In this document: piece after piece, positions 8,747 to 22,500 of the stretch
Position numbering within the stretch: the first letter of the stretch is position 1
How the letters are laid out: the number at the start of each line of letters is the position of its first letter
Notes under the pieces: model-generated
The model's input: the letters and a program-made list of their open reading frames with translations, nothing else
The model's database searches: none
Told to the model about the DNA's origin: nothing
Program-made: the position numbers and the translations under genes
Assembly (NCBI GenBank): GCA_934045905.1
Contig: OW203767.1
Span: 20,463,073-20,527,072 of the forward strand
Reading direction: 5' to 3'
Source: Leuctra nigra
Taxonomy: Eukaryota; Arthropoda; Insecta; Plecoptera; Leuctridae
DNA: 64,000 nt

Positions 8747-11700
8747 ATGTCCACAACAGAAATCAACGAATTATTCGACGACAGCAGGTAAATGACCTCT
8801 TTGTCCAAGTTGACGGGCCTATTTGACAGTTCATAACCTTAAGTTCCACATAGGCATTTAATATGTTATTTAACATATTGTCATCTGACTTCCAGGTTTC
8901 CGAAAGGATGGAAATTTATCGCTATAATTATATACTCCCCAATTGGTATTGTTTTGACTATTCTTCGAGTATTAATTGGTCTACAGGCAATTGCAGCCGC
9001 TGCACTACTACCTCCACTGTCAATGGTTAGACTGTAAGTGTCATAAAAAGCCAATGTAAACCGTATTCAGACTTCTTTTGAGTAATTTGATATCCTCTAT
9101 GCTTCTTTGGTATTTATTTACCTTTACTCCTGTTAGGTTTGTGTTACGCTGTTTGTGCCTAGTCTTGGGCATCGTTGTTAGAAAGGAGTCCGAACGAGAC
9201 GAAACAATTCGTGTCCTTGTGTCTAATCACATTGCACCATGCGATCATCTACCAGTTCACTTGCTTACGCAATGCATCACGGTAAATATTGTCATATTCT
9301 GATGAACTAATTTGATGTAGTTCTTTGCTAAGATGTTATGTTTGTTTAGCCGAGTTTGTGGGAGCTTCCGCCCGGAATATTGAGCTCGGCTTTGGGCCTG
9401 AAGGATCTTGGTATGAGACAAGGTCGCGATACATTGATATCTCAAGTCTGCTCGCACATTGAGAAAGAGGTGGAGCCAGTTCTGGTCTTCCCTGAGGGAG
9501 AGATGACTAGTGGGAAAGTTGGCTTGCTGAAGTATGTCTAATTCCATTCAAGTCTCATGAGCCATTTAGATATAACGCACAATTGTAATTTATAATGTAC
9601 ATTCTTTTATACCAGATTTGCTACTTGGCCCTTCTGTCTGCATTCCTCAATTCAACCAATCACTGTGACAGCATGGAGGCTACCAATCGCAGATGTAGCA
9701 ATATCGAAATTCACTTCCAGACCATGGGCCGACCTTTTCTGGTTTCTATTTGTGCCATTTACCTTGTTTACAGTCAAGTAAGTGCCTAGATATCATCTCA
9801 GACTAAAACTAATTAACAACATTAGTAACAACACAATTTTAATTAGATCTCACTTAATCGACATTGAACGGAGTATCATGTAGAGTACCTACGTACTTTA
9901 ATAAAAAGTTTAACACATTTTCACAGATTTATGCCAAGTATGAAAAAAGAGGAGGATGAAACTGAACAAGAATTTACCAACCGGGTTGAGACAGCAATAG
10001 CCAATCATCTGCAACTCCGTACAACAAAACATACAGCTAATGATAAGGTACCTATAAAAAACATTGGCGATGATATCTATATACCTAATGTAGTTGTCAA
10101 ACTGATAAGCAAACTTTAAACTAGTGTCACTGCCCATTGTCCAATTATGAACGCTTGGCCGTAGTAATTAAACGGTATTTGAACAAAACGGATTAGCTGC
10201 TGGTCAGTTTCCTTGACGATCAATCCTATTCCTTGTTATTATCAATGAAATTGGAGCACACCTAATATGTAGAGTTAGATGACGAGTTAGCATAGACTTC
10301 ATAGAATGATGCCATAAAATCTTTTTAAGCTAATCCGTTTCTTGTGAATAGATACCGTTTTTACTTTGGCCGAGTGAGCTTTCTAGTATTGTTTATCAAA
10401 TAGGGTTGGGCGAACCGGTTCGTTTTCGAACCGAACCGAACCGGCTAGCTAGGTTCGAAAAACGAACCTCTAAGGTTCGTTTTCGAACCTTTTTCGAACC
10501 TCCCGCCTTTTTTTCCCGCCTTTTTTCATTCAAACAATGCGACCAATATCTTGTCTCTTATTTGTCTAATGTTGGCCTCTTGTCTTTAGTGGTGCAGTAA
10601 AATGGTAAAACCTGGGTAAATCCAACCCCTGTAAGCCGAAATCCATCATAAATGTCAGTAAACTCAAATCCTGCCACATTATAGGGTGTTCCATGTTAAA
10701 ATAAATCTTGAACCGAATTTTTAATAAGACGTAATTCGAAGTGCTATTTGGTCCCACTCCCAAGTAGAAAAGTAGCATTGATTTCAGTTTAGAAGTCGAA
10801 GTAATTTCCTTGTTGAGTAAAATTTTCGAAGTATAAAAATGAAATAATGATTGTTGCGATATAAACTGTGCTGTACTTTTGGAACAGAGTGTACTTTTGG
10901 GTCCTACAGCTGCTGGCCAGCAGGTACCTGACCCTTGCTGAAGGGAGGATTCTTTTGTTTGTCTCTATTGAAAGGTCTGTGAACTCACAGCTTTCTCGCA
11001 GTAATCAGATGACAAATAACTTGACTTGACAACATATTTGATTTTATTTTGATGATATTGTATGTTTATGGTTATTGAATAAATAATAGTGGTCATTTCA
11101 AAACCATTCGCGATCTAATGAAGGGAAGATTATCACGCAAAATATAATGGTGTATATTTGAACTTTCCAAACTTCATTGTAACCCAATGCAAAATCAAAA
11201 ACAGTATGACGATTGGCAAGATAATTTTTGAAGAATATTGAACTATTTTCGCGTAAAAGTGCAATTTATTTGTAGAGTATACAATCACAGGAATACCATC
11301 TCTCAACTTGAGCAAGTATTTTCGAAATGAAATTCCAATTGCGGCGTTGAAGAGAGGAAGTAAAGTGAAAAACAACTGCTCAATTATCATTTGGAATAAA
11401 ATGAAATGGATTAAAATTTCGAGCAATATATTTAGCGTTTTTGTTCCGATTATATTTGGTATTATGTCAATGTCCCTGTATAAAAATAGAAATAATATCG
11501 GCCTAAACAAACACCCCATCAAACAGCTGTTTTCAAGTGTCTAACCACTTGACTTGCGAGGGGAGGGGGAGAATGGTGCTCACGTGCTTATCTTTACTAC
11601 ATATCTGGAAAATATCATTTTCTGAAAAAAAAGGTTCGGTTCGTTTAAGGTTCGAAATTTCGAACCTTTTAAAAAGGTTCGGTTCGAGGTTCGGTTCGAA

Positions 11701-12965
11701 AAAAATGAGGTTCGCCCAACCCTATTATCAAATGTTAGTTATCTGATTGGCTATAGTTTTCCTGAGATGTGAGCCATGATCAGACATTCAGTCTATCTGT
11801 TTCATTGGCTCTCCATTCTCCAATCTAATTGATAACTAATGAGATCATAAAATATTCCTAGGCTGAGTTATTAAAACGGATGTCGGTGGAGAGAAATCGG
11901 CCTGTAGCCTCGTCTTCTCCGAGTGCTTCGACTGGCATGATGAACAGCGAGCTACAACGCATGGCGACGCAAGTAGCTGAAGTGCTGCCCTCTGTACCGC
12001 GAGACACGATCGTAAGAGATCTTAGTAAGTTGGCACAACCTAACTTGTTCATAGTAAGAAATGGATACATTTTGTTTTAAAGTTCAAAATGGTAATTAAC
12101 TACATAATTAATATTTTATTCTTTTTTCCTACAGTAAGTAACAAATGAGGTAGTACCTAGCAAAAACAGACTTTCATCCTATGTCAGATAGTAGTAGTGG
12201 AAAGCAGATTTTATGTTTTATGTCTTATCTGTGAATGTAACGCAGTGATGCATCTGTAATGAATCCTGACATCTTTTCAGTCAAGACTCGTAGCGTTGAT
12301 GTGACAATATCAAATATCCTCGAGGGCCTGGTGCAGTACACGCCAAAGCCTGTTCCTGCGCCCACGCCACCCTCAACGCCCACATCTGCACCTTCCACAA
12401 GCAGCAGTAGGCCGCCCACTCAGTCTACTCAGGTATGTACAACATGCGATCTAGGTAATCGTGTAGGTATTCATAATTCAAACATCTTTAATGTTGAAAA
12501 AATTAGAACTACATAGGTAATACTGGAAAGAGTATGCACCTAATTGTTTTGACTTTTATAATCAATTGTGTAAATTACCAAGGTTAGATCTTCTGGTTTC
12601 TCCAAACTCAAATTGGAAGTTTTTATAATATCATACTTGACGATAGCATTAAAGGGTTTTCGGCTGGACCTAGCTACGAATATGTCCCATATTAGTGTTA
12701 TTAACAATATAATAGCCTACTTACTGTTCATTGAATGGCATCTCGTAATTTTAAATTGACCACTTTAGTGATGGTACTAATTACTAAATTATATTTTGCA
12801 ATATACTTTCAGGACGCGTACTTAGATACTTCTGCGAAGAGCTTTGCCCGGTCTGCGCAGGAGCGCACCGTATCCTTCCAGGAGCGCAAAGCAAGGCTCA
12901 TTGAGAACGCACGCAACAAATACATCGAAAAGCACAAGCTGAAGGTAGCCGGCTATAACTGTTAG
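8747..12965 (+). CDS. Aup1: Ancient ubiquitous protein 1 (lipid droplet/ERAD adaptor)
   Basis: Exons: 8747-8787, 8896-9033, 9137-9281, 9350-9531, 9616-9777, 9927-10047, 11862-12024, 12281-12432, 12813-12965. Joined, they give 418 aa in one frame with GT-AG introns, close to the usual length of about 410 aa. AUP1 proteins sit as a hairpin in the ER/lipid-droplet monolayer and recruit the E2 UBE2G2 for ERAD and lipid-droplet protein turnover. Visible here: an N-terminal hydrophobic stretch (about 19-58); an acyltransferase-like domain with NHIAPCD (N90-H91-x4-D96) and FPEG (155-158); a CUE domain (about 285-330, ending ISNILEG); a Pro/Ser-rich linker (PKPVPAPTPPSTP); and a basic C-terminal helix with SFQERKARLIENARNKYI, matching the E2-binding G2BR position. 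Intron 6 carries a MITE and a hAT-type element. Confidence 0.95.
10170..10371. mobile_element. MITE, TIR with AAAACGGATTAGC (family A, copy 1)
   Basis: Inverted ends: AAACGGTATTTGAACAAAAC at the left and, as complement, GTAAAAACGGTATCTATTC at the right. The interior shares CTGCTGGTCAG, TTGTTATTATCAATG and GACTTCATAG..GATGATGCCAT with copies near 20800 and 41098. It has no coding capacity and lies in Aup1 intron 6. Confidence 0.7.
10401..11724. mobile_element. Non-autonomous hAT-type element, TIR TAGGGTTGGGCGAACC (copy 1)
   Basis: It starts TAGGGTTGGGCGAACCGG and ends with the complement, GGTTCGCCCAACCCTA. It is flanked by a perfect 8-bp duplication TTATCAAA (10393-10400 and 11725-11732), as in hAT transposons. 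Both subterminal regions are packed with GGTTCG/CGAACC words, plausible transposase-binding repeats. No transposase ORF is seen. A second copy lies at 60024-62036. Confidence 0.92.
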
Positions 12966-13004
12966 AATCTATTCCCGGAGGGGTAATATGCGTGTAATTG
13001 TCGT

Positions 13005-13010
13005 AATAAA
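13005..13010 (+). terminator. Poly(A) signal AATAAA of Aup1
   Basis: AATAAA lies 40 bp downstream of the Aup1 TAG stop codon. Confidence 0.5.
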
Positions 13011-13763
13011 TCGTTATGATTGTTGGTAGCGGTCAGATTTTATAAGACGGTGTCTTTTGGCTGATTGTCGGAAAGGAATAAGAATTGTTTTTTATTTATT
13101 TAGTCAGGTAGTATTTGTTTTGTATGGAATGATTGCAGAAGTCATAAATGAAAATCAAGTAGGTAGATAGAGACCAATATCATTTCATTTTTTTAAAATA
13201 GTAAATAACTTATCACGGTAACAATATAATGGCCTTTATCGATTAAATAAAATCTGTCTCACTTTTTTATGAGGGCCATCACATTTTAGGTGTCTGCATC
13301 CTTTATATGAGCATGGGGCTGGGCTCGTTTGTGTTCTATTTTTCTTGACTGAGATATTGAAATAATAATATTAATAATATACATAACAACCATTTTAATG
13401 CATCGTAATTGAAATAATGTGTATTTTATTTTGATTAATATTCCCTCCATAAATATTGGACTGATGATAATAGGAATGGGAAGAAGAGCTGAGAGTAAGA
13501 TGAAGAAGTGAACTGTATTAATTATGATGTTTTATTCACATCCGACTTTCCATAAGATGTATAATAATTCAAGATTATTAGTAGTCTCCTAGCCTCACAA
13601 CAATTCCAATAAATTCTTATAAAGTCGATAATGCTAATAAAAAATACTTCTACATAATATATCTAGTACAGTTATATAGGACCTGGTTAAAGGATGATAA
13701 AATGTAGCTGTAGTGTCCCAATATTTTAGCTCCATATTATGACAATTCCTTCAATCCACATAT

Positions 13764-14027
13764 TCAATGAGCATTATTATTGGTTACAGTAAGCCATTGC
13801 AATAATTTCACTACTTTTTCATAAACTTTCCTGGTTATTTTCTCCATTCCGTCGATGATTGAATAAACCCCGTTCATACTAGCTTGTACGATACGGGAAT
13901 TGACATCGAAGATGGAATGACTGCAATGACCTGCTTTTCCGTACCCACCTTCAATTATGGGACATTGCGATTTGGACTGTTGACAATTTTTAAAGCTACA
14001 GATCCATTGGTTGAAGTGTGGTAACAT
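13764..14027 (-). CDS. Possible small ORF of 87 aa, unrecognised
   Basis: An ATG-to-stop frame on the minus strand begins MLPHFNQWICSFKNCQQSKS and ends with a Lys/Val-rich helix-like part (EKITRKVYEKVVKLLQWL). I do not recognise it. It lies between two convergent genes with no supporting splice or repeat evidence, so it may be a chance frame. It could equally be a terminal exon of a small gene. Cysteines at spaced positions are the only suggestive property. Confidence 0.2.
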   Translation of the reverse strand: MLPHFNQWICSFKNCQQSKSQCPIIEGGYGKAGHCSHSIFDVNSRIVQASMNGVYSIIDGMEKITRKVYEKVVKLLQWLTVTNNNAH

Positions 14028-14752
14028 TTAGTTAAAGAATTATTAACATTCAAAACACCACATGATGGATTGTACATTTAAATAATTATTTGACTAATGT
14101 TTAAACATGAGTGCAATACAGAATATATCCGTGAAGAAAAGCTAACAGACTGGTAGTGACGTAGGTAAATTATTTAGTGAATTAATATTTATTATGTAGG
14201 TAGGTAGGTACCCTACATAGTTCTAAAGCCTGAATCACATGGATCAATTTTTCATTCACATATTAGTTTTACAATCACAATACATAACTGAATGTATAAT
14301 AGCTTTCAAAGAAGATATTGAGGTACAAAATCAACAGGAACAAGTAATAGTTTAGAAAATAATTAAAATTTTGTTTTTGGACTCTAGTACCTTACCTACT
14401 ACATACCTATAATAAAAATAATGTACCTCTTGATGTAATTCAGGCTTACTATCGAACATTGTTTACACTGGTGAGTAAGAATGGACGTTGATATTATACA
14501 ACACTGAACACCGATGTTAAAATAGTTACGAATGAGCAATATCGTGTTAGGAGGTAAACGGGTGTGCCCTGATTTATGAATGGAGATTTGTTACTACATT
14601 AATAACATGACGATTTTACAAGTGCTTTAAATCGTAAGAAAATGTCGATCTCTATCTTTGATCATCTATCCATAGCTCAGAAGTAGAAGGCCGGATGTCC
14701 ATTTACTCAATTTTGCATTGCACACTTTTGGCATGATGTAATCAAACTCTTT

Positions 14753-14972
14753 CAATGGGGTTGTTCACGCAAAACTATTGTAGATGGCGCTGCTGTTCTA
14801 ATCGTCCGGGAGAGAGCCAATCAAAATGCATCTAGCGGAATGGAAGGTTTTTAAACCTTGGCGGGAGTTTGATTCAGAGATCTTAGATTCAGAGACCAAC
14901 CAATCAGAGAGAGACACCTCCATTGCCGCTAGCGCTGCGAGTGAGAGCAAATGGCAGTGAACAACCCCATTG
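14753..14972. mobile_element. Short MITE, TIR CAATGGGGTTGTTCAC
   Basis: The 16-bp end CAATGGGGTTGTTCAC at 14753 is exactly complemented by GTGAACAACCCCATTG ending at 14972. The 220-bp interior is non-coding. Confidence 0.75.
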
Positions 14973-16489
14973 CCTAGACTGAAGTCAACAATTATTTAAG
15001 TAGTTATTGATTTTATTAAAGCATTATCTTACAAAATGACTGGTGTTACCATTAAGTACAAATGTGTTTTGATGAATGCAGAATTACTGATTGCAATCAT
15101 TGCAATGGACATCGAGCCTTCTACGTCTGAGGTACAGATATAATTTGTACCTAACAACTTCAAGCTAAAGGTTGATCCACACTACATTATGATAAGAGAA
15201 CTACTGCATACATTGGTATGAATGCTTTGGACATTCCTTCATAGATAAGTAGATTGGCATTTCCTCGTGTCTACGCTCAATTATTACAATCCAGTCATGG
15301 GAGTCCCCAGGGAGGGGCAAGGGGGGCGCTTGCCCCCCCCCCAGGGAACCTAAAAATTTTCTGGGGTTATACGTATAGTTTCATTTTGTAGCCAAAAAAC
15401 TAATGAAAATTGATTTCGAAGTGTCAAAAAACCAAAAAACGCCCCCACACCCCCCCTTACCCGTAAAATATTGTTTCCTTGACATGCCACCACCTGGCAG
15501 AAATCCTGTGGACGACTGGACGCCCATGAATACAGTGGTTTTATACAGCACACCATCATGTGGACCGACCTTCAGACAAGAATGAGAATCACTCTTATTT
15601 CTTAAAAACACTGAAAACTTTGCTTCACAATACTGGCAAGTGTATTGTAAACTGTGCATTAGTTATTCAGATAGCTTTACCCAATGTGTATTATTTAATA
15701 TTTTTAGGCATAGCTTAAAATTGGCAAGCAGAGAAGTAAAAAAATTTAAAATAACTGAAATAACTATAATACTTTACTATGATGGATAAATACATGGATA
15801 ATGAAGGTGAAGTTAACGTTGGCATTTTGAGAATAGACAGCACTATTTCAATTGACTTAAAAAACTAAAAGGAAGACGTTCCTGTTTTTCCCTTAAAAAG
15901 TACCAATTGCTCAAAAAACCACAATCGTAATCGTTGAAAATCTCGATTGTGCTACAATCTCGATGGAATCTACCAACCCAATACAGAAGAGGGACGAGAT
16001 TAGGAGGGGAGAATTATTATAAAAAATTTAATACTTAGCCTAAATATCTTTGTAAATAGGAACTTAAGCAACTCGTTTCACATGCATTGGTATATATTAT
16101 TATTATATATGTGACAGTATTGAATATGCCATATCGATCCTCCATTGGCATCACTCGGGTTTCCGATTAAATATTCTCTTCCAACTGGAGTGCGTTCCCC
16201 CCAACCAAGAATCATGAACATATTCAAAATAGCCCATTCCCAAAATATTAATTAAGTATTAAAATACCTATATGGATCACCTTACCACAGTGAAGATACC
16301 CAGAAAATAAATATTTTATCGTTGAAATGAGTTAAATTAAATTATGCACCAAACATATACTTTTCCTTAGAAGCTTTACTCCTCCGTAGGTAATCCCCCA
16401 TTTTTCACACCAGGTGCTATGTAATAAATTGAAGTTCATAGTTGAAATATATTCCTGTTAGTTCTTGGAATAATTTAAGTTTGACACCG

Positions 16490-16495
16490 TTTATT
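16490..16495 (-). terminator. Poly(A) signal AATAAA of the drebrin-like gene
   Basis: TTTATT on the plus strand reads AATAAA on the gene's strand, 72 bp past its stop codon. Confidence 0.45.
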
Positions 16496-16566
16496 TAGTG
16501 AGTTGAAACGAGTTGCTTAGATCAATTACGTCGGCCCCTTCATATCACCTCTATCAAGGTCTTCGA

Positions 16567-19500
16567 CTACTGTATCAGCTCCACATAGTTGGCCGGGAAG
16601 AGACCGAATGTGCCGTCAGGGCCCAGTCCCTGCCACCAGCCCTCGTCGATCTGGTCGATGTGCGAGATTACATCACCGGGGTCGAAGGTCAGCTCGGTCG
16701 CATCCGCTGGGGGAAGAACACAAACATCGTGATGCGGGGCAATCCATCCGACTTCCCCCTGTCCAACGTATACACTCGAAATAAGTCAACATGCATAGAG
16801 TCAAGGTCATCCCATAAGACGTAACGTAAAAGAGCTCAAACGCGAGTTCATACGTACGTTGGACAGTACTATTATAGTTTCGATATGTGCAACTGCAAGA
16901 TCACTAAGATTCTTTCTCTTTCAATTCTTTTGATATTCATTATTCATCAATTATTCATAGCTTGCACGAACATCTTTTGTTTTATATCAGCTGTTTGCTG
17001 TGTGATATTGAAGTGCATTGCAAGTTTGCAACAGTAAAAAACAAGATCCTTGTAATGTGAGGTAGTTGGTAATACATGTCAGAAGAATCAAAGTAATAGT
17101 GTATGTTGGCACAATATTATTCTTACCTGCTTGGTAGTCGTAAAGAGCCCGTGCCTGAAGTCCATATGACAACCCATCTTCTTCAACTTCTTGACCCCCA
17201 GCTGAAAAAGAATAAAATATAATAGATAAAACAGTATGATATACCCCAAAGAAAGTGAAAAAAATTAGGTACTGTATAAAATAAAAACCCTACTCTGGAC
17301 GACGCCGGTACCTACTATATAAAAAAAACACAAATTAAAGTTCGGAGGCAATATTTTGATGGATAGAGGCCTGAAGAAAACAGCCGAAGCACTGTCAAAA
17401 TACCTATTGCCTCCTTATTTTAATTTGTGTTTTTATTTAGTAGTTGTCCAGAGTAGGGTTTTTATTATATACATTCCCCATACATAAACTTATTCGTTTT
17501 ATTATTTTACTGTAATCCTGAAACTGTATTATTCAATATTCATGATAGTACTATTCAAACTGATTTGATGTTTTAATTGTACAAAACCACAAACCTAGGA
17601 CAAATATAAATGTAGGTACTATGACTGATAATGATATTGAGGCACTGATCTAAAACTATCAAAACTGTTAGATTGTAGAGGCTTTAAATTAATTCAATGC
17701 ACTCTCAAATCAATATTCTACTAAAAAATTCAAGACTGCTTTTATTTAGTTTCTGTTTTAGAATAGAATGATGAATGAAAACACTTGCCATCAGCAGCCC
17801 ACTCTTGTACCGGTTCCTCCTGAATCACCCTCTCCTGGCTGTGAACCGGTTCTTCCTGCCGAACCGGTTCCTGTACCTTCACAACTTCCACAGGACTTGT
17901 GATGACAGGACTTGCGATGACAGGACTTGTGACTACAGGACTTGTGACTACAGGACTTGTGATAACAGGACTGTAGGCCTTTGCTTCCACCCGATTAGAA
18001 GCGTCGGGGCTGGGAAGTCCGTTGCCGGCGGGAGACACCTTGGCAACGGAGTTCGACGAGTAGCCGTTGTTGGTGACAGTGGGCGAGACCGGCTCGGCTT
18101 GCTTCTTGATCGGACTGGCCGGCTCGGCTTGCTGGTTTGAGATGGAGCGACGCAGCTGGTGCAGCTGGCCGGCAGACGTGTTGCGCTCGAACACGGCTCG
18201 AGCGTCCACGGTGCGTTTTGAGATCACAGACAGAGCCTCCTGAATCAGTCAAATGATGCGATGTTATATTTCATGATAACTGATCTTTTGATTTAATTTT
18301 TGAGTTGTTACACCTGGACCTCATTTTCGATATTGTACGAGTGTCCGTATAATCGAGCATGACGCCAAAGTGAAGTCAGTCCGAACGAAATAGCAATCAA
18401 TCTGCCAATTCAGTTTATTATATTGTGTGGTCTGACGTCAGGCAGCTGTGATTCCGAATGAAATTTGTCTCAAACAATCTCGAACTTAGGTCCCGTGTTA
18501 TATACACCTAGTAAGAATATAGTGAATGAATTTTAAATGTTCAAAGAACCCCCAACACAATTATAACACTATTATTTATCTAACATAGAACGGATACCAA
18601 AACCTGTTTGGATAATTATAAACTAGACTGGATTTTATTGCTTGTTTTATCAGTTTGAGTTTAGATAGGGTAAACATTTTCACTTTGGCAGTTGTCATTG
18701 TGTTCACAACGCAACGCTGATTTTAATAGCGAACTTAACGGACATTGCATTGTGTAATTGTAATTTCCTTTTCCTCAATGAAACGGCGTGAGCTTTCAAG
18801 GTCATGTGGACCATCTCTGATTAAAATTAAAAAGAATGATTTATTTTTTAATATCTATCTTAATAATTTTTTGAACATATTTTTAATATCTGGCCATGCC
18901 AGTTTCCAGCAGTCCTTCCTGCGGCTCTATTGTTGATGGGAAAACCCACCCCTTGTGACTCATTGTGAGGGAACCAGCCGATAGAGTAGGTATTATTATC
19001 TTGTAGCTATTTCTTAACAATGAGATGAGAGGTCACCTATTAAAGTGAGACAAGGATATCACTTAGCCTAAATTCTGATGGTGCAATCTAGTATTTTTCA
19101 CTCATTCCTATTTATTGCCCAATCCTTTTTTGTTTTGCTGAGTGTACATACTCCTATGTAATCTAGTAAATTTGTTACTGTTAAAAGTCCTTGCAAGTTA
19201 TCAACAGCACTAAAATAACATACCTACACCAAGACTAGGTCTTCAATCAGTAGGTATTATCAAGATAGTAGTGAATTATGAACCCATTAGAATTATTTGA
19301 TAGAAATAGAATGCTTAGAGATTAACCTAGAATTGAAAAGTTAAAAAGATAAGGACAAAAACAACTTATTATCTTCCTTTAAGGCTAATTTAAATATATT
19401 GCTCCATGTCAAAAATAATGTAGGAAGTTGATGATTGGCTGGCACATAAAGTATCTACCTACTGACTGATGCCATGAAGATAAACTAAATGCGGGAAAAG

Positions 19501-22500
19501 CTGAGTGAAAACATTGATAAGAGCGCTTTTGAAATGCATGGAAGACCTTGAACACAGCTTTTCTTTCAGAATACCCATCAGTAAAGCATAGTATAAATAA
19601 ACCACATCAAATTTCTGGTAAAACCAACAGACTGATCTTGCTAAAAATCAATAGGTAGTAATAACAGGTAATTTGACTTAAACTTTTGAGAAATAATTAT
19701 TCTGATCGATAACTTAGTTTGACCGGTACCTAATGGAAAAAAACACATTTGAGCATAATGGAGACGCCCGCACTTTTGATAGAAAAGTCTGATGGTAAGT
19801 TCCTACCTGACTGCGTTGTTTACGCAGCATGTCACTTCTCCCCTTGCGCTCCTCATCTCCGTTGTTCTGCTCCTCCTTCTCCTCCACTCTTGTGTCGACG
19901 ACCGCCATCTTTTCAGCTTCGCGCTGTTGGAATATATTCTTGCTGCGCACCTTGATCTGCTCCTCACGCTGCGCTGCCTCATTCAACTACAACATTAGAC
20001 ACATTAGAATTCAGCAAAATGTTGATAGGTAACCTACTCTTCCGACCCTGTAAGGCCTCGCTCATGTAAAACATGCTGAAAGCTCAAAACAACAGACTAA
20101 GTAGACACCTGAAATTAATTTACATAATACCTGTGAATAATCCAAACATTGGCACACGCTTCTTTGTTCGAGATTTGAAACTCTGTTGTCTTAGAAATTC
20201 GAATTTCTTTGAAAATTTGTAGAAATGTCAAGAATACCATGATTATATTTCTAGGCCCTCCTTAATTAATAACAGTAGTCCCTCCCTGAATAGAAAAGCT
20301 AATCTGCTCACCTCTCGCTTTTTTCGTTCGGTGTCCAACTTGGCAGCTTCTTCGTTACGTCGTTGTGCCTCTTCTGCCAAACGCTTCTTCTCCTCTTGCT
20401 CCTCTTTCTCCCAGAACTTGTCCCGCTCCTTCGAGTCAATCTCCTGGCGCGGAATGACTCTCTTGTAGGTCGTGCCCTGCAGAAACAGAAAGAGTAACAG
20501 AGCGTGCTACGTGATGACACATTCTAATACTAAATTACAAATAGTGACGGGCCTGGGATTATTCCCAAAAAAGAGAATATTAATTTATTAAATTAAGCTT
20601 GTTTTAATTATGAAGGTTTAATTATGATGCACTCATCTGACATCTCATAGGTCCATTTTATAATAAAAATCATCCTGAAAAATCATGTTGCCAACATCCT
20701 GATATAGATTTCGTGAATTTCATGAATAGATTTCGTGAATTTTCACATAACATTTAATTCTAAATTCTAATAAATGTCTATTAGGAAGAGGTACACTCTG
20801 AAACCAATTAGGTAAAAACGGTACTTTGCACAAAACGGATTGGCTGCTGGTCAGGTTCCTAGACAATCAATCCTTGTTATTATCAATGGAATCAGAGCTT
20901 ACTTAGTAGAGTTAGATAATGCAATAGCACAGACTTCATGGGATGATGCCATCAAACCTTTATCAGACAATCCTTTTCTTTCAAGGTACCATTTATTATT
21001 AGTTTGAGTACTAAACTCAAGCCTGAATTACACGAAGTTTCCTTGAAGGGGTTGAATTCAACCCTTGATTTCAAGGACACTTGAAAGAGTATTTAGACGA
21101 TTTAATGTTTATTATGTGACTGGTTTCTGCGGTAGTAGCTCCTTGTTCTTTTTGATGGAATGCGGGCCCAGTGGGCCCTTGTTGACGACGTTTCGACTTC
21201 CATCAAAAAGAACAAGGAGCTACTACCGCAGAAACCAGTCACATAATCAAGAACGGCTCCCAGAATTTCAAAACCTTAATGTTTATTGTCGATTGAAATT
21301 GCGATGAAATTAACAATTGGTTGAAATATTTCAAAAGACTTGAATGAAAAAAGGACATGTTCTAAGTGAAAAGGCTGAAGAGATGTCTTGAATTCAAGAC
21401 TTGGACGCGTGTTAAATGCTTCAATGTTTTCATTTAGACGATCCAAGTCTTGAATTCAACCCCCTTGAAAGGCTTGAATTCAAGAAAACTTGAGAATCGT
21501 GTAATTCAGCCTTTAGGTACCTAGTACTAAGTAACCAAGTATTACTATACTTTACCAATAAAAAAGATGTAATATTGCAATTAGAATCACTAAAAGAGCT
21601 AAATTGGTTTAATTTATAGTAAAAACTCCAGAAGTATGTAAGCATTATCCTATTGGATTTTCAGATTCTAATGTTATTTTTTTTAAAATCTGTGTAAAAG
21701 GGGGTGAAAGTGTCTATAGTCGAACCAGCGAGTGTGTAGCCACTAAAAAATTCAACAATGGGCTTAGCTTGTAATCCTGAGTGTTTCGACGCGTGTCTGG
21801 TTGTAAATATCTCTCAACCACTGCAGATGTCCGGGAAAGGATTGTTTTGTTGCGGTGCCAAATATCTTTCAATGCAGTTGAAAGTTGTATAAAATGTCAA
21901 CAGTGTAGGTGGAAGGGGTGGCAGGTCATTAAAAGAGTTGTGTCTAATCAGAGCTTAACTGTCATACAAGGGTCGAACAATACTGGTTAGAAAGGAAAGG
22001 CTACACACTCGCTGGGTTGACTTAACTGAACAACTAGCGCAGATACTTCCTAGTCTAGTTGATAAGTTTCTAAAGAACAACATCACAAAATAAACAAAGA
22101 TAACAAACAGGTAGGTAGGCAAAAAAATATGTGTACACAAGATATGACTATGTAGTGGGTCATAAAAAATTATCATTTGATCAAGATACCCAAAATAAAA
22201 CATGCTATCTATGTAAATAACTACAGCTTAGGTGTATATCTCTGGTGTACTAGGTAATGTGGTTCTACCACCAGTTTGTTGATGGATTTTATAGTTCAAT
22301 GAGATCAGTTTCATTCGAGTTTGGCTAAATGGCAACATAACACCCATGAAAATAAAACACTGTGTGTTTGACTACTATCGCAAGACAAATCGTTCCCTTT
22401 CCCTGCAAAGCAGATCGACATAAATTACCTTGCTAGTGAAGAGATTACAGATTCTTTTAACTTACGACTGGACCTCCACTTGCTTCCGATTCCACTCGCT

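Larger units (their letters stand above)
12966..16566. other. Convergent intergenic region between Aup1 and the drebrin-like gene
   Basis: It holds the 3' ends of two converging genes: an Aup1 AATAAA at 13005-13010 and a drebrin-like AATAAA at 16495-16490 on the minus strand. A weak minus-strand ORF lies at 13764-14027 and a MITE at 14753-14972. Around 15294-15475 there are G/C homopolymer-rich words (CTTGCCCCCCCCCC). The rest is AT-rich with TACCTAC-type words and no recognised gene. Confidence 0.6.

Noticed and set aside
16513..16824. Plus-strand ORF of 103 aa
   Set aside because: It is antisense to the last exon of the drebrin-like gene, which encodes a clear SH3 domain.
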